Assembly: GCA_945897565.1 (NCBI GenBank)
Contig: CAMDFN010000009.1
Span: 21,484-85,483, forward strand
Length of the DNA stretch: 64,000 nt
From: Chryseobacterium gleum
Lineage (GTDB): Bacteria > Bacteroidota > Bacteroidia > Flavobacteriales_D > Crocinitomicaceae
Reading direction: 5' to 3'
Translations under genes and position numbers: made by a program
Shown here: positions 49,007 to 57,562 of the stretch, piece after piece
Numbering within the stretch: the first letter of the stretch is position 1
How the letters are laid out: each line of letters begins with the position of its first letter
Notes under the pieces: generated by a model
Databases searched by the model: none
What the model was told of the DNA's origin: nothing
The model's input: the letters and a program-made list of their open reading frames with translations, nothing else

Positions 49007-49007
49007 G

Positions 49008-49946
49008 TTAGTTAAATGCTTCGTTAATTTTTTCTGTAAGGTTTGAACTCACTACTTCATGTGCGTGGAGCAACATATTTTTTACAGCGAGATCATTGGA
49101 GATGCCGTGACCTATTATGACGTTGCCTTTGACGCCTAGAATTGGCGTGCCGCCGTAGTTTTCGTAATTGAAGCGCTCGAAGTATGCATCTTTGATGCCG
49201 CGTTGCTTCATTAAATTATAGATGCCTTCTGCTTGCTTGAGCACGATATTACCGGTAAATCCGTCACATACAATGACATCTGCTACTCCTGTGAAGAGGT
49301 CTCGACCTTCAATGTTGCCTGTAAAGTTGAGTTCGTCGGATTCTGACAGCAATTTATAAGTAGCAATGGAGAGCAGGTTGCCTTTGGAGTCTTCTTCACC
49401 TATGTTGAGTAGCGCCACTTTTGGGTTTTCTACACCTAATACATTTGCTGCATAAACAGAACCTAATACTGCAAATTGGTAAAGTACGTCAGATTTGCAA
49501 TCTGCGTTTGAACCTACGTCAAGTAAAAGTGACTGACCGCCGTTAATGACTGGCAAGATAGAAGTAATGCAGGGGCGAATAACACCAGGAACTGTATTGA
49601 GTTTGTACATAGACCCTACAAGCATAGCGCCGGTGTTGCCATTGCTCGCAAAAACATCGATGAGCCCTTTGGCAAGCATCTCGAAACCCACAGCTATAGA
49701 GCTATTGGGTTTTTTGGGAAGTGCGCGTGTCGGATGATCGTGATAAGTAATGACGTCAGGGGCGTGTACAATTTCAAAGAGGGTAGCGCTTTGCGCACGA
49801 CTAGCTAATTCTTTTTGGATAAGGAGTTCGTCACCAAACAAAACAATAGTGACATCATTACCCAAAGCTTGTTTGGCTAATAATGCACCATCAATTGTCG
49901 CTTGCGGCGCGAAATCACCACCTGAGACATCAAGCCCAATCTTCAT
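49008..49946 (-). CDS. plsX: Phosphate acyltransferase PlsX
   Basis: [55 protein letters not shown]. Confidence 0.97.
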   Translation of the reverse strand: MKIGLDVSGGDFAPQATIDGALLAKQALGNDVTIVLFGDELLIQKELASRAQSATLFEIVHAPDVITYHDHPTRALPKKPNSSIAVGFEMLAKGLIDVFASNGNTGAMLVGSMYKLNTVPGVIRPCITSILPVINGGQSLLLDVGSNADCKSDVLYQFAVLGSVYAANVLGVENPKVALLNIGEEDSKGNLLSIATYKLLSESDELNFTGNIEGRDLFTGVADVIVCDGFTGNIVLKQAEGIYNLMKQRGIKDAYFERFNYENYGGTPILGVKGNVIIGHGISNDLAVKNMLLHAHEVVSSNLTEKINEAFN

Positions 49947-49962
49947 GGGAGAAAATTAGAGC

Positions 49963-50169
49963 TTACTGAACCTCCTCTACGGAGTCAGTTGTTTTCTCAG
50001 CTACAACTTTTCCTTTGTAGTAAAGTTTGCCTTCATGCCAGTGAGCATGGTGAAACAAGTGTGGTTGTCCTGTTGTAGGGCAAGTAGCTACATTGCTTGC
50101 AGTCGCTTTCTTGTGCGTTCTACGTTTGTCACGACGTGTGGTCGATATTCTGCGTTTAGGATGCGCCAT
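49963..50169 (-). CDS. rpmF: 50S ribosomal protein bL32
   Basis: [56 protein letters not shown]. Confidence 0.95.
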   Translation of the reverse strand: MAHPKRRISTTRRDKRRTHKKATASNVATCPTTGQPHLFHHAHWHEGKLYYKGKVVAEKTTDSVEEVQ

Positions 50170-50189
50170 TTTTGTTAATTTATGTCAAT

Positions 50190-50702
50190 TTAATTTAAAT
50201 TCTTAAGTGCAGACCACCGAGGGTCTATGTCGTTTTCATTAGGTTTTGAATCTGAAGAAGGTTGTTGGTATTTTTCAATTAATTCCACCATTTCTTCATT
50301 GCATTCGCCTTCTTCGTGCACCATTTTGGCGGGTAAAGAAAGACTGATAAGCTCATACAAAGGTTGAGTGAGGTCAATTTGATAGCTTTCAGGCGCAATT
50401 ACGATGAGGTTTTCGTCATCGGATTCTTCCTCTCCAAATGTGTAGTAAAGGGTGAATTCTCCGTCGATTTCCTCCGTAAGGGGCTCCGTACAGCGATCGC
50501 AATCGGTAAAGATGAAACCTACTACACCCAAATTGGCGATGAGCATGGTTTCTTTCTTTTCTAACTCGAGGTAGGCAGTGAGCCGACCGTTTTCGATGAG
50601 CGAATAAGGCAATGATTCAAAGAACGATTTGTCAATGTCAAATTCAAACTCGTGGAGCCCTAGCTTTAAGCCTACAAAGGTAATTGCGATTGGACTTTCC
50701 AT
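50190..50702 (-). CDS. DUF177 (YceD-like) protein
   Basis: Between rpmF and pdxA; FTDCDRCTEPLTEEIDGEFTLYYTFGEE and C-terminal DPRWSALKNL. Confidence 0.88.
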   Translation of the reverse strand: MESPIAITFVGLKLGLHEFEFDIDKSFFESLPYSLIENGRLTAYLELEKKETMLIANLGVVGFIFTDCDRCTEPLTEEIDGEFTLYYTFGEEESDDENLIVIAPESYQIDLTQPLYELISLSLPAKMVHEEGECNEEMVELIEKYQQPSSDSKPNENDIDPRWSALKNLN

Positions 50703-50780
50703 GCTGAATAATTCACTGATGAAAACGAAAGGGCAAAATTAAGGATTTATTTTGGATTTTTAAAATGAGTCGGTACGTTC

Positions 50781-51887
50781 TTATTCCTTCTTTGTTTTTT
50801 CATCCTTAGAAATGGCCAATGGATTGGCATGCATTTCTTTGAAAACCTTTCTTTTGCGATAGATATCTACGGCTAAAAAGATGGCACTGCGCAGGCTTTG
50901 TTCGTCGGCAAGCATTTTGCCAGCGATATCAAAAGCGGTGCCGTGGTCTGGGCTTGTACGCACAATGGGCAGGCCAGCAGTAAAGTTCACGCCGTCGTCA
51001 AAACAAAGGGCTTTGAAGGCAGCTAAACCTTGGTCGTGGTACATAGCCAGTACGCCGTCAAATTGTTGGCGTAGTGGTGAACCAAAGAAACCATCTGCCG
51101 GGTAGGGCCCAAATGCCAAAATACCTTGTTGCTTTGCTGCTTGAATAGCTGGAATAATAGTTTGTTGTTCTTCTTCTCCAATTTTGCCATTTTCACCGGC
51201 GTGTGGATTGAGTCCGAACACGGCTATTCTTGGTCTGATGAGCCCGAAATCTTTTTTGAGACTTTGCTCAAAAGCTTCAATTTTGGACACAATGAGGTCT
51301 TTTTGTAACTGACTTGAAATGTCTTTGATTGGAATGTGGGTGGTAACAAGGGCTACGCGCAGGTTGCCAGATACGAGTACCATAAGCGCTTCTTTGGCGC
51401 CAGACATTTCGGCGAGGTATTCGGTGTGGCCAGGAAAGTTGAAGCCTGCTTTGGCTACATTTTCTTTGGAGAATGGAGCGGTCACGAGTACGTCAATTTT
51501 GCCCTCGGCAAGATCTTTAGTTGCGGCTTCAAGTGACAAAAGCGCGTATTTTCCGCCATCGGCATTAGACACGCCGGGTTCAATCAGTACTTCGTCTTGC
51601 CAAACATTGATGATGTTCACCTTTTTGGGGTTGATTTCAGCCGCGCTTTTACAACTTGTATAGCTGAACTCGTGCAAGTCGAGTTGTTTTTTGTAGTGCG
51701 CTATGACTTTATTGGAGCCGTAAACCACAGGAATAATATCCGTTAAAATACGGCTGTCGTGCAAGGCTTTAACGATGATCTCGGGGCCAATCCCATTGAG
51801 ATCACCTATGGTAATACCGACTTTGATCAAGACTTTATTGACTTGCTCTTTGTCCTTTACCTCTTTTTCTTTGGTTTCTTTTTCCAT
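50781..51887 (-). CDS. pdxA: 4-hydroxythreonine-4-phosphate dehydrogenase
   Basis: VGITIGDLNGIGPEIIVKAL, FPGHTEYLAE, LNPHAGENGKIGEEE, MYHDQGLAAFK. Confidence 0.96.
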   Translation of the reverse strand: MEKETKEKEVKDKEQVNKVLIKVGITIGDLNGIGPEIIVKALHDSRILTDIIPVVYGSNKVIAHYKKQLDLHEFSYTSCKSAAEINPKKVNIINVWQDEVLIEPGVSNADGGKYALLSLEAATKDLAEGKIDVLVTAPFSKENVAKAGFNFPGHTEYLAEMSGAKEALMVLVSGNLRVALVTTHIPIKDISSQLQKDLIVSKIEAFEQSLKKDFGLIRPRIAVFGLNPHAGENGKIGEEEQQTIIPAIQAAKQQGILAFGPYPADGFFGSPLRQQFDGVLAMYHDQGLAAFKALCFDDGVNFTAGLPIVRTSPDHGTAFDIAGKMLADEQSLRSAIFLAVDIYRKRKVFKEMHANPLAISKDEKTKKE

Positions 51888-53221
51888 TAAATATTGTTCG
51901 TTTTAAGAAAGTGGTAAAGCAAACGAATTCCGGCGCCGGTTGCGCCTTCTCCTTTATAGTTTTCTTGTGTATCTAGCCAAGCTGGCCCTGCGATATCCAT
52001 GTGGATATAAGGCGCTTCTACGAAGTGCTCGAGGAATTTACCGGCTGAAATCATGCCGGCGTTGGGGCCACCAATATTTTTGAGGTCGGCAATTTTGGAT
52101 TTCATGTGTTTTTTGTAGTCGTCCCAGAAAGGGAAACGAACCACGCGCTCATGAACTGCATTGGCGCTTTTCTCGAGGTTGTCAAAGATGCTGTCGGCGG
52201 CATTACCCATAATGATACTTGCTTCTGTGCCAATTGCACGAAGTGCCGCGCCAGTAAGGGTTGCTGCATCAATAACAAGTGCTGGCTTGAATTTTTTGGA
52301 GTAAGCCAATGCGTCGGCGAGAATCATGCGGCCTTCGGCATCGGTATTGAGCACCTCTACTGTAGTGCCGTCAAACATTGTAATGACATCTCCTGGCGCA
52401 TAGGCATTGCCCCCCGGGCGATTGTCTGTGGCTGGTAAAAGCGCTACAATGTGAACTGGTAATTTTTGCAAAGCAGCTAAATAAACAACAGCCGCCATGG
52501 TTGCCGCGCCAGCCATATCGCTTTTCATGGTATCCATGCTTCCTGGAGTTGGCTTTAAGCTCAGCCCACCGGTATCGTAGACCACGCCTTTTCCGACCAA
52601 AACTATTGGCTGTTTGTTCTTGGCATTCTTTGGTTTGTATTCTGCAATGGTGAAGGTCGGCGGGTCAATGGAGCCTTTATTGACAGCGAGTAAACCACCC
52701 ATTTTAAGGGTTTCTATTTGTGTTTCTTCGAGTACTTTGACATCAAAGTTGGCTTCTTTACCCATTTCAACAACAGCTGCGGCAAGTTGCTCTGCATTGA
52801 GATGTGACACAGGGGTATTGACTAAATCTCTGGCCTTGAACACGGCTTTGGCCATGTGTTGGAGTTCGGTAATTTGTGCTGCAGCAATTTCAGCCTTGAT
52901 GACCACTTCAGTGAATTTGGCCACCTCAGGTTTACTGAAGTGCTTTGTAAAGCGGTAGCTCGAAAGCAAAAGCCCTTCTAGCAAAGCGTAGGCTTCTTCT
53001 GGCGCTCCGTTTTCGAGTAAAAGAGTTGGTTGGGCGTCGTGTAAATGCTTTTCAATGGCATGGGCGTGTATGCGAATTTGTTCTAAATCTTGCCCCTCTT
53101 GGATTTGAAAAGCAAAGCCTTCTTGGGTCTTGAAATAGTCAAATTCTTTGCCAGCGTCTGTTTTTGGCACAAAGCAAACGCTTGCCTTTGGTGTACTTTT
53201 TGATTTTTTAGTCAGAACTAA
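51887..53221 (-). CDS. Leucyl aminopeptidase family (M17) metallopeptidase
   Basis: GKGVVYDTGGLSLKPTPGSMDTMKSDMAGAATMAA, NTDAEGRMILADAL; start MLVLTKKSKSTPKAS at 53221. Confidence 0.93.
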   Translation of the reverse strand, partial: LVLTKKSKSTPKASVCFVPKTDAGKEFDYFKTQEGFAFQIQEGQDLEQIRIHAHAIEKHLHDAQPTLLLENGAPEEAYALLEGLLLSSYRFTKHFSKPEVAKFTEVVIKAEIAAAQITELQHMAKAVFKARDLVNTPVSHLNAEQLAAAVVEMGKEANFDVKVLEETQIETLKMGGLLAVNKGSIDPPTFTIAEYKPKNAKNKQPIVLVGKGVVYDTGGLSLKPTPGSMDTMKSDMAGAATMAAVVYLAALQKLPVHIVALLPATDNRPGGNAYAPGDVITMFDGTTVEVLNTDAEGRMILADALAYSKKFKPALVIDAATLTGAALRAIGTEASIIMGNAADSIFDNLEKSANAVHERVVRFPFWDDYKKHMKSKIADLKNIGGPNAGMISAGKFLEHFVEAPYIHMDIAGPAWLDTQENYKGEGATGAGIRLLYHFLKTNNI

Positions 53222-53269
53222 CATCTTGTTGATTTTGTACAAAGTTAAAAAGAATGAAGCTGCAGGCCC

Positions 53270-54289
53270 TTAAAATAATTCGCTGCTATGTGCATTTAAA
53301 AATTTATCGATCAAGCGCGGTATGGGGTGGTCTTGTAGTGCGGCCAAATCCAGAAATATGTATTGGGTTTGGGGCCAGTCTTGAGGCACTTCTTTTACAA
53401 AATAGGCTTCTATTTTTTGATGCGTCAGGAGATGTTGAAATTTTGCCCCAACGACATATTTGCCTTCCAAAAAGGCCAGCATATGCTCCTGACTATCAAA
53501 TTCTTGGAGCGGAAATTCGTATAAGCCTTCCCAAATATCTTTAGGGCCTCTCTTGGAAAAAGCCAATTGTTGTTTTGCATTGGCCATGAGGTGATATACA
53601 AAATATCTTTTCCTGACCTTTACCTTTTTTATTTTGATGGGAAGTTGAGCTACTTGAGCTGTTTGGTGCGCCATGCAAGTGGTCAGAACCGGGCAAATGG
53701 CACAATTCGGCGAAACGGGTTTGCACTGTAAGGCGCCAAACTCCATGATCGCTTGGTTGTGCAACGCGGGGTTGTGCGCATCGAGCAGCTCGTTGGCTAA
53801 CGCTTCAAATTGGCGCTGACCTTCGGGTGAATTGATCGCTAAGTCAATGCCAAAATACCGACTCAAGACCCGAAATACATTGCCATCCACTACAGCGTGA
53901 GGTAAATTGAAGGCAAACGATGCAATGGCCGCCGCCGTGTAAGGCCCCACGCCTTTTAACTTTAATAAATCTTGATGTGACTTTGGAAATGCGCCATTGT
54001 ACTCAAGGGTAATTTGTTGGGCAGTTGCATGTAAATTACGCCCCCTACTGTAGTACCCGAGCCCTTGCCATAAATTGAGTACTTCTTGTTGGGATGCTTT
54101 TGCCAAGTCCTGAACGGTCGGGAAAGCATGGGTAAATTTGAGGTAATACGGCAAGCCTTGATCAACGCGTGTTTGCTGCAAAATAATTTCGCTCAACCAG
54201 ATGAAGTAGGGGTCTTGGGTGTGCCTCCAAGGTAAGTCTCTTTGCTGCACTTTATACCAGTCTTGAAGCGCTTGCCGAAGTGCATTCAT
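53270..54289 (-). CDS. mutY: A/G-specific adenine glycosylase
   Basis: LPWRHTQDPYFIWLSEIILQQTRVDQ, LKGVGPYTAAAIASFAF, Fe-S cluster CKPVSPNCAICPVLTTC. Confidence 0.96.
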   Translation of the reverse strand: MNALRQALQDWYKVQQRDLPWRHTQDPYFIWLSEIILQQTRVDQGLPYYLKFTHAFPTVQDLAKASQQEVLNLWQGLGYYSRGRNLHATAQQITLEYNGAFPKSHQDLLKLKGVGPYTAAAIASFAFNLPHAVVDGNVFRVLSRYFGIDLAINSPEGQRQFEALANELLDAHNPALHNQAIMEFGALQCKPVSPNCAICPVLTTCMAHQTAQVAQLPIKIKKVKVRKRYFVYHLMANAKQQLAFSKRGPKDIWEGLYEFPLQEFDSQEHMLAFLEGKYVVGAKFQHLLTHQKIEAYFVKEVPQDWPQTQYIFLDLAALQDHPIPRLIDKFLNAHSSELF

Positions 54290-54388
54290 AATTTATTTTA
54301 GAAATTTTGTCCGAAAATTACGCATATATACTTTGTGTGGAGTATTTTTGCCCCCGCATTTAATCACCTAATCAATTAATTCAGAGAT

Positions 54389-54679
54389 ATGACAAAAGCG
54401 GATATTGTTGCAAATATTGCAGATGAAACCGGATTGGAAAGAGCAGAAGCACTTCGTGCAGTAGAAGCTTTTATGAACAACATCAGAGCTTCTATGGCAG
54501 CTGGTAAGAACGTTTACCTACGTGGGTTTGGAAGTTTTGTGGTCAAGGAGCGCGCTCAAAAAACAGGACGCAACATCTCTAAGAACACAACCATCATCAT
54601 TCCAGCACACAACATCCCTTCTTTCAAGCCGTCTAAAACCTTTGTGGACGAGGTGAAGAACAAGGTTAAAGTGAAATAA
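54389..54679 (+). CDS. HU family DNA-binding protein
   Basis: 96 aa; MTKADIVANIADETGLERAEALRAVEAFMNNIR...GKNVYLRGFGSFVVKERAQKTGRN. Confidence 0.96.
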   Translation: MTKADIVANIADETGLERAEALRAVEAFMNNIRASMAAGKNVYLRGFGSFVVKERAQKTGRNISKNTTIIIPAHNIPSFKPSKTFVDEVKNKVKVK

Positions 54680-54705
54680 GGTTTCTTTTTTTCTGAAATT
54701 TGTAT

Positions 54706-54713
54706 TACCTTTG
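54706..54713 (+). promoter_or_regulatory. Bacteroidetes-type -7 element (TACCTTTG) upstream of the 30-aa basic ORF
   Basis: TACCTTTGCA, strong TAnnTTTG match. Confidence 0.5.
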
Positions 54714-54744
54714 CACTCCCTTTGTAGGGGGTGCATTTTTATTT
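54713..54744 (+). terminator. Terminator-like hairpin with U-rich tract between HU gene and the 30-aa ORF
   Basis: GCACTCCC-TTTGTA-GGGGGTGC (one G.U pair) followed by ATTTTTATTT. Confidence 0.65.
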
Positions 54745-54777
54745 GTAACAAAGTACTAAACATATAACCTTCTCATT

Positions 54778-54870
54778 ATGCCAAGCGGTAAAAAAAGAAA
54801 AAGACATAAAATGGCGACGCACAAGCGTAAAAAAAGACTTAGAAAAAATCGCCACAAGAAGAAGAAATAA
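54778..54870 (+). CDS. 30-aa highly basic AURKAIP1/COX24-domain-like (mS38-like) small protein; absent from ORF track
   Basis: ATG...TAA: MPSGKKRKRHKMATHKRKKRLRKNRHKKKK; located between HU and rng. Confidence 0.8.
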   Translation: MPSGKKRKRHKMATHKRKKRLRKNRHKKKK

Positions 54871-54953
54871 CCCTTCTTTCTTTCATGTAAACGCATAGAG
54901 AGCTCATTGATCATTCTTTGAGCTTTCATTGTTTCACCTAAAAACAATTTCAA

Positions 54954-56501
54954 GTGAATTTAGAACTCGTTGTAGACGCCCGTTCAAACGGCGTCTGGAT
55001 AGCATTGCTCCGCGACGGGAAGTTAATTGAGTTGCACGAAGATCGCGGCAACACAGACTTCTCTGTAGGCGACATCTATCTCGGACGGGTACGTCGTGTT
55101 GCTAATGGCCTTAACGCGGCTTTTGTTGATGTCGGATATGAAAAAGATGCTTTTTTGCATTACCACGACCTCGGCCCACAATACGTATCTTTTTCAAAGT
55201 ACGTAAAGGAAAGCATCAACGGAAAGCAAAATGTTGCAGACCTCCAATACTTCAAACTAGAAAAAGAAATCACAAAAGAAGGCAAAGTATCCAATACGCT
55301 ATCTTCTTCTCAAGCCATCCTTGTTCAGGTAGCTAAAGAACCGATTTCTCAAAAAGGCCCACGCTTGAGCTCCGAAGTGACGCTCGCTGGCCGCTATCTA
55401 GTACTCGTACCCTTTTCAGAGAAAATATCTGTGAGTCAAAAAATCAAAGACAGCGCCGAAAAGGAGCGTCTTAAAGAACTCATGGACCGCATCAAGCCCA
55501 AGAATTTTGGTGTCATTATTCGTACCGTTGCAGAAAAAAAATCGACCGCCGACCTCGAGGCCGACCTCAACAGCCTACTCGAAAAATGGCGCACCCTCCA
55601 CGCCAATCTTAAAGGTGCACAGCCACCAAGACGCGTACTCGGAGAACTCAACACTACCAATTCCATTTTGCGAGATTTGCTCAATGGCAACTTTACCAAT
55701 ATACACGTCAACGACGAAACAATGGCCCTTCAAATGAAGGAATACATTTCTGAAATTGCACCAGGTCGCGAAAAAATCGTGCGTCACTATGACAACCGTA
55801 TTGGTATTTTTGAACGCTTCGGTATCGACAAACAGATCAAAACGTTATTTGGTAAAAAAGTACCGTTGCCAAGTGGAGGTTACCTCATTATTGAGCACAC
55901 CGAAGCGATGCACGTCATCGACGTCAATAGCGGCAACCGCAAAGGTGCCGATGGCCAAGAATCCAACGCACTCGCTACCAACATTGAAGCAGCTGAAGAA
56001 GTTGCACGCGTGTTGCAACTACGCGACATGGGCGGCATCATCTGCGTCGATTTCATCGACATGCACGAGCGTGAAAACAACAAGATTCTTTTTGACAAAA
56101 TGAAGGAGGTCATGAAATCAGACCGTGCCAAGCACAACATGATTCCACCCTCTAAATTTGGCATCATCGAGATCACCCGCCAACGCGTTCGTCCCGAAAC
56201 GGATATCCAAACGCACGAATCTTGCCCAACCTGTAACGGAACCGGCGAAGTTCAGGCCAGTATCCTTTTTGCTGAAGAAATCGAAAACAACTTGGCTTAC
56301 ATGCTCAATGACCGCGGCATGCGCGGCATTACCTTGCTGGTACATCCTTATCTAGAGGCCTTTTTCAAAAACGGTCTTTGGAGCCGACAGTTGCAGTGGT
56401 TATTCAAATTCAAAACCTGGATTCCCGTCCGTGGGGTAACTGCCAATCACTTATTGCAGTACACTTTCGTCGACAAAGAGAACAACGAAATACCAATCTA
56501 A
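54954..56501 (+). CDS. rng: Ribonuclease E/G family protein (GTG start)
   Basis: GDIYLGRVRRVANGLNAAFVDVGYEKDAFLH, IDVNSGNR, GGIICVDFIDM, SCPTCNGTG. Confidence 0.96.
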   Translation: MNLELVVDARSNGVWIALLRDGKLIELHEDRGNTDFSVGDIYLGRVRRVANGLNAAFVDVGYEKDAFLHYHDLGPQYVSFSKYVKESINGKQNVADLQYFKLEKEITKEGKVSNTLSSSQAILVQVAKEPISQKGPRLSSEVTLAGRYLVLVPFSEKISVSQKIKDSAEKERLKELMDRIKPKNFGVIIRTVAEKKSTADLEADLNSLLEKWRTLHANLKGAQPPRRVLGELNTTNSILRDLLNGNFTNIHVNDETMALQMKEYISEIAPGREKIVRHYDNRIGIFERFGIDKQIKTLFGKKVPLPSGGYLIIEHTEAMHVIDVNSGNRKGADGQESNALATNIEAAEEVARVLQLRDMGGIICVDFIDMHERENNKILFDKMKEVMKSDRAKHNMIPPSKFGIIEITRQRVRPETDIQTHESCPTCNGTGEVQASILFAEEIENNLAYMLNDRGMRGITLLVHPYLEAFFKNGLWSRQLQWLFKFKTWIPVRGVTANHLLQYTFVDKENNEIPI

Positions 56502-56969
56502 ATGTCTGCGCCTCGTGCCTACGACCTCACACAAATGCTTCAGAAATCTGAGGCATTTTGTGCTTATCAGGAGCGCTGTAGTTTTGAAGTCATCGAAAAG
56601 CTCAAGCGCATGGGTGCCGAAAACGGCGAAATATTGCAAGTGCTCAGCTCGCTCCTAGACAACAAATTTCTAGACGACGAACGCTTTGCAATTGCATATG
56701 CCGTCGGCAAACTGCGCATCAAGCATTGGGGTGTCAATAAGATCAAGCAGGGCTTGAAACTCAAAAAACTAGACTCCTCCCTGATTGAAAAAGCCATGGA
56801 AGCATTGTATAAAGAAGATTATACTGGAATTCTCCAAGAGGTAGCCACTAGAAAATGGCAAGAATTGGCCAAAGAAAAAGACCCCTGGATGCGCAAGCAA
56901 AAGCTGTATCGCTTCTTGGCATCCAGGGGTTTTAATTACGACGAATTTTCAGATCTGAAATTCGGATAA
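56502..56969 (+). CDS. recX: Regulatory protein RecX
   Basis: 155 aa; FLDDERFAIAYAVGKLRIKHWGVNKIKQGLKLKKL, KLYRFLASRGFNYDE. Confidence 0.9.
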   Translation: MSAPRAYDLTQMLQKSEAFCAYQERCSFEVIEKLKRMGAENGEILQVLSSLLDNKFLDDERFAIAYAVGKLRIKHWGVNKIKQGLKLKKLDSSLIEKAMEALYKEDYTGILQEVATRKWQELAKEKDPWMRKQKLYRFLASRGFNYDEFSDLKFG

Positions 56970-56981
56970 AACTGTTGATTT

Positions 56982-57449
56982 TTAGTTTGGCTTAATGAGC
57001 GTTCCAGCTCCGGTAGTCCAGTTGGCAGGGCCGCCAGCTTCATAACCTTTAGAACCTATTTGAACGAGATTCATTTTGCCATCGCTGAGTTTTTCTGGTT
57101 TTACGAACCAACAAGTTGGGTAGCCACGAACAGCAAATTGTTGTTGGAGGGCGCGGTTTTGTGTTTTGATGGCTTCAGTTTGTGGTTTAGAACGCGGGAA
57201 GTCGAGTTCAACAAGCACTACATTTTCTTTGGCCCATGCTTCAAATTCAGGGGTCTTGAATACTTCGTTTTGAAGGCGAACACACCATCCACACCAGTCA
57301 GAACCTGTGAAAAACAACATCATTGGTTTGTTTTCTTTCTTAGCGATAGCCGTAGCTTCGTTCATGTCGGTGTACCAAGTAAGGGTTGCTTTTTGAGCAA
57401 AACTCAATTGAGCCACAACAAGCATTGTAAATAGAGCAATTGTTTTCAT
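56982..57449 (-). CDS. Secreted thioredoxin family protein
   Basis: Signal peptide; KPMMLFFTGSDWCGWCVRLQNEVF. Confidence 0.9.
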   Translation of the reverse strand: MKTIALFTMLVVAQLSFAQKATLTWYTDMNEATAIAKKENKPMMLFFTGSDWCGWCVRLQNEVFKTPEFEAWAKENVVLVELDFPRSKPQTEAIKTQNRALQQQFAVRGYPTCWFVKPEKLSDGKMNLVQIGSKGYEAGGPANWTTGAGTLIKPN

Positions 57450-57562
57450 GTGATTTTTTTTCTAAAGTTAACGATTTATGGCCAATTGACAAAAACCGTG
57501 CAAAACTTCTCTGCGTACGAGTGTGGTCAATTTTTTATATATTCGTTATCAAATTGCTAACC

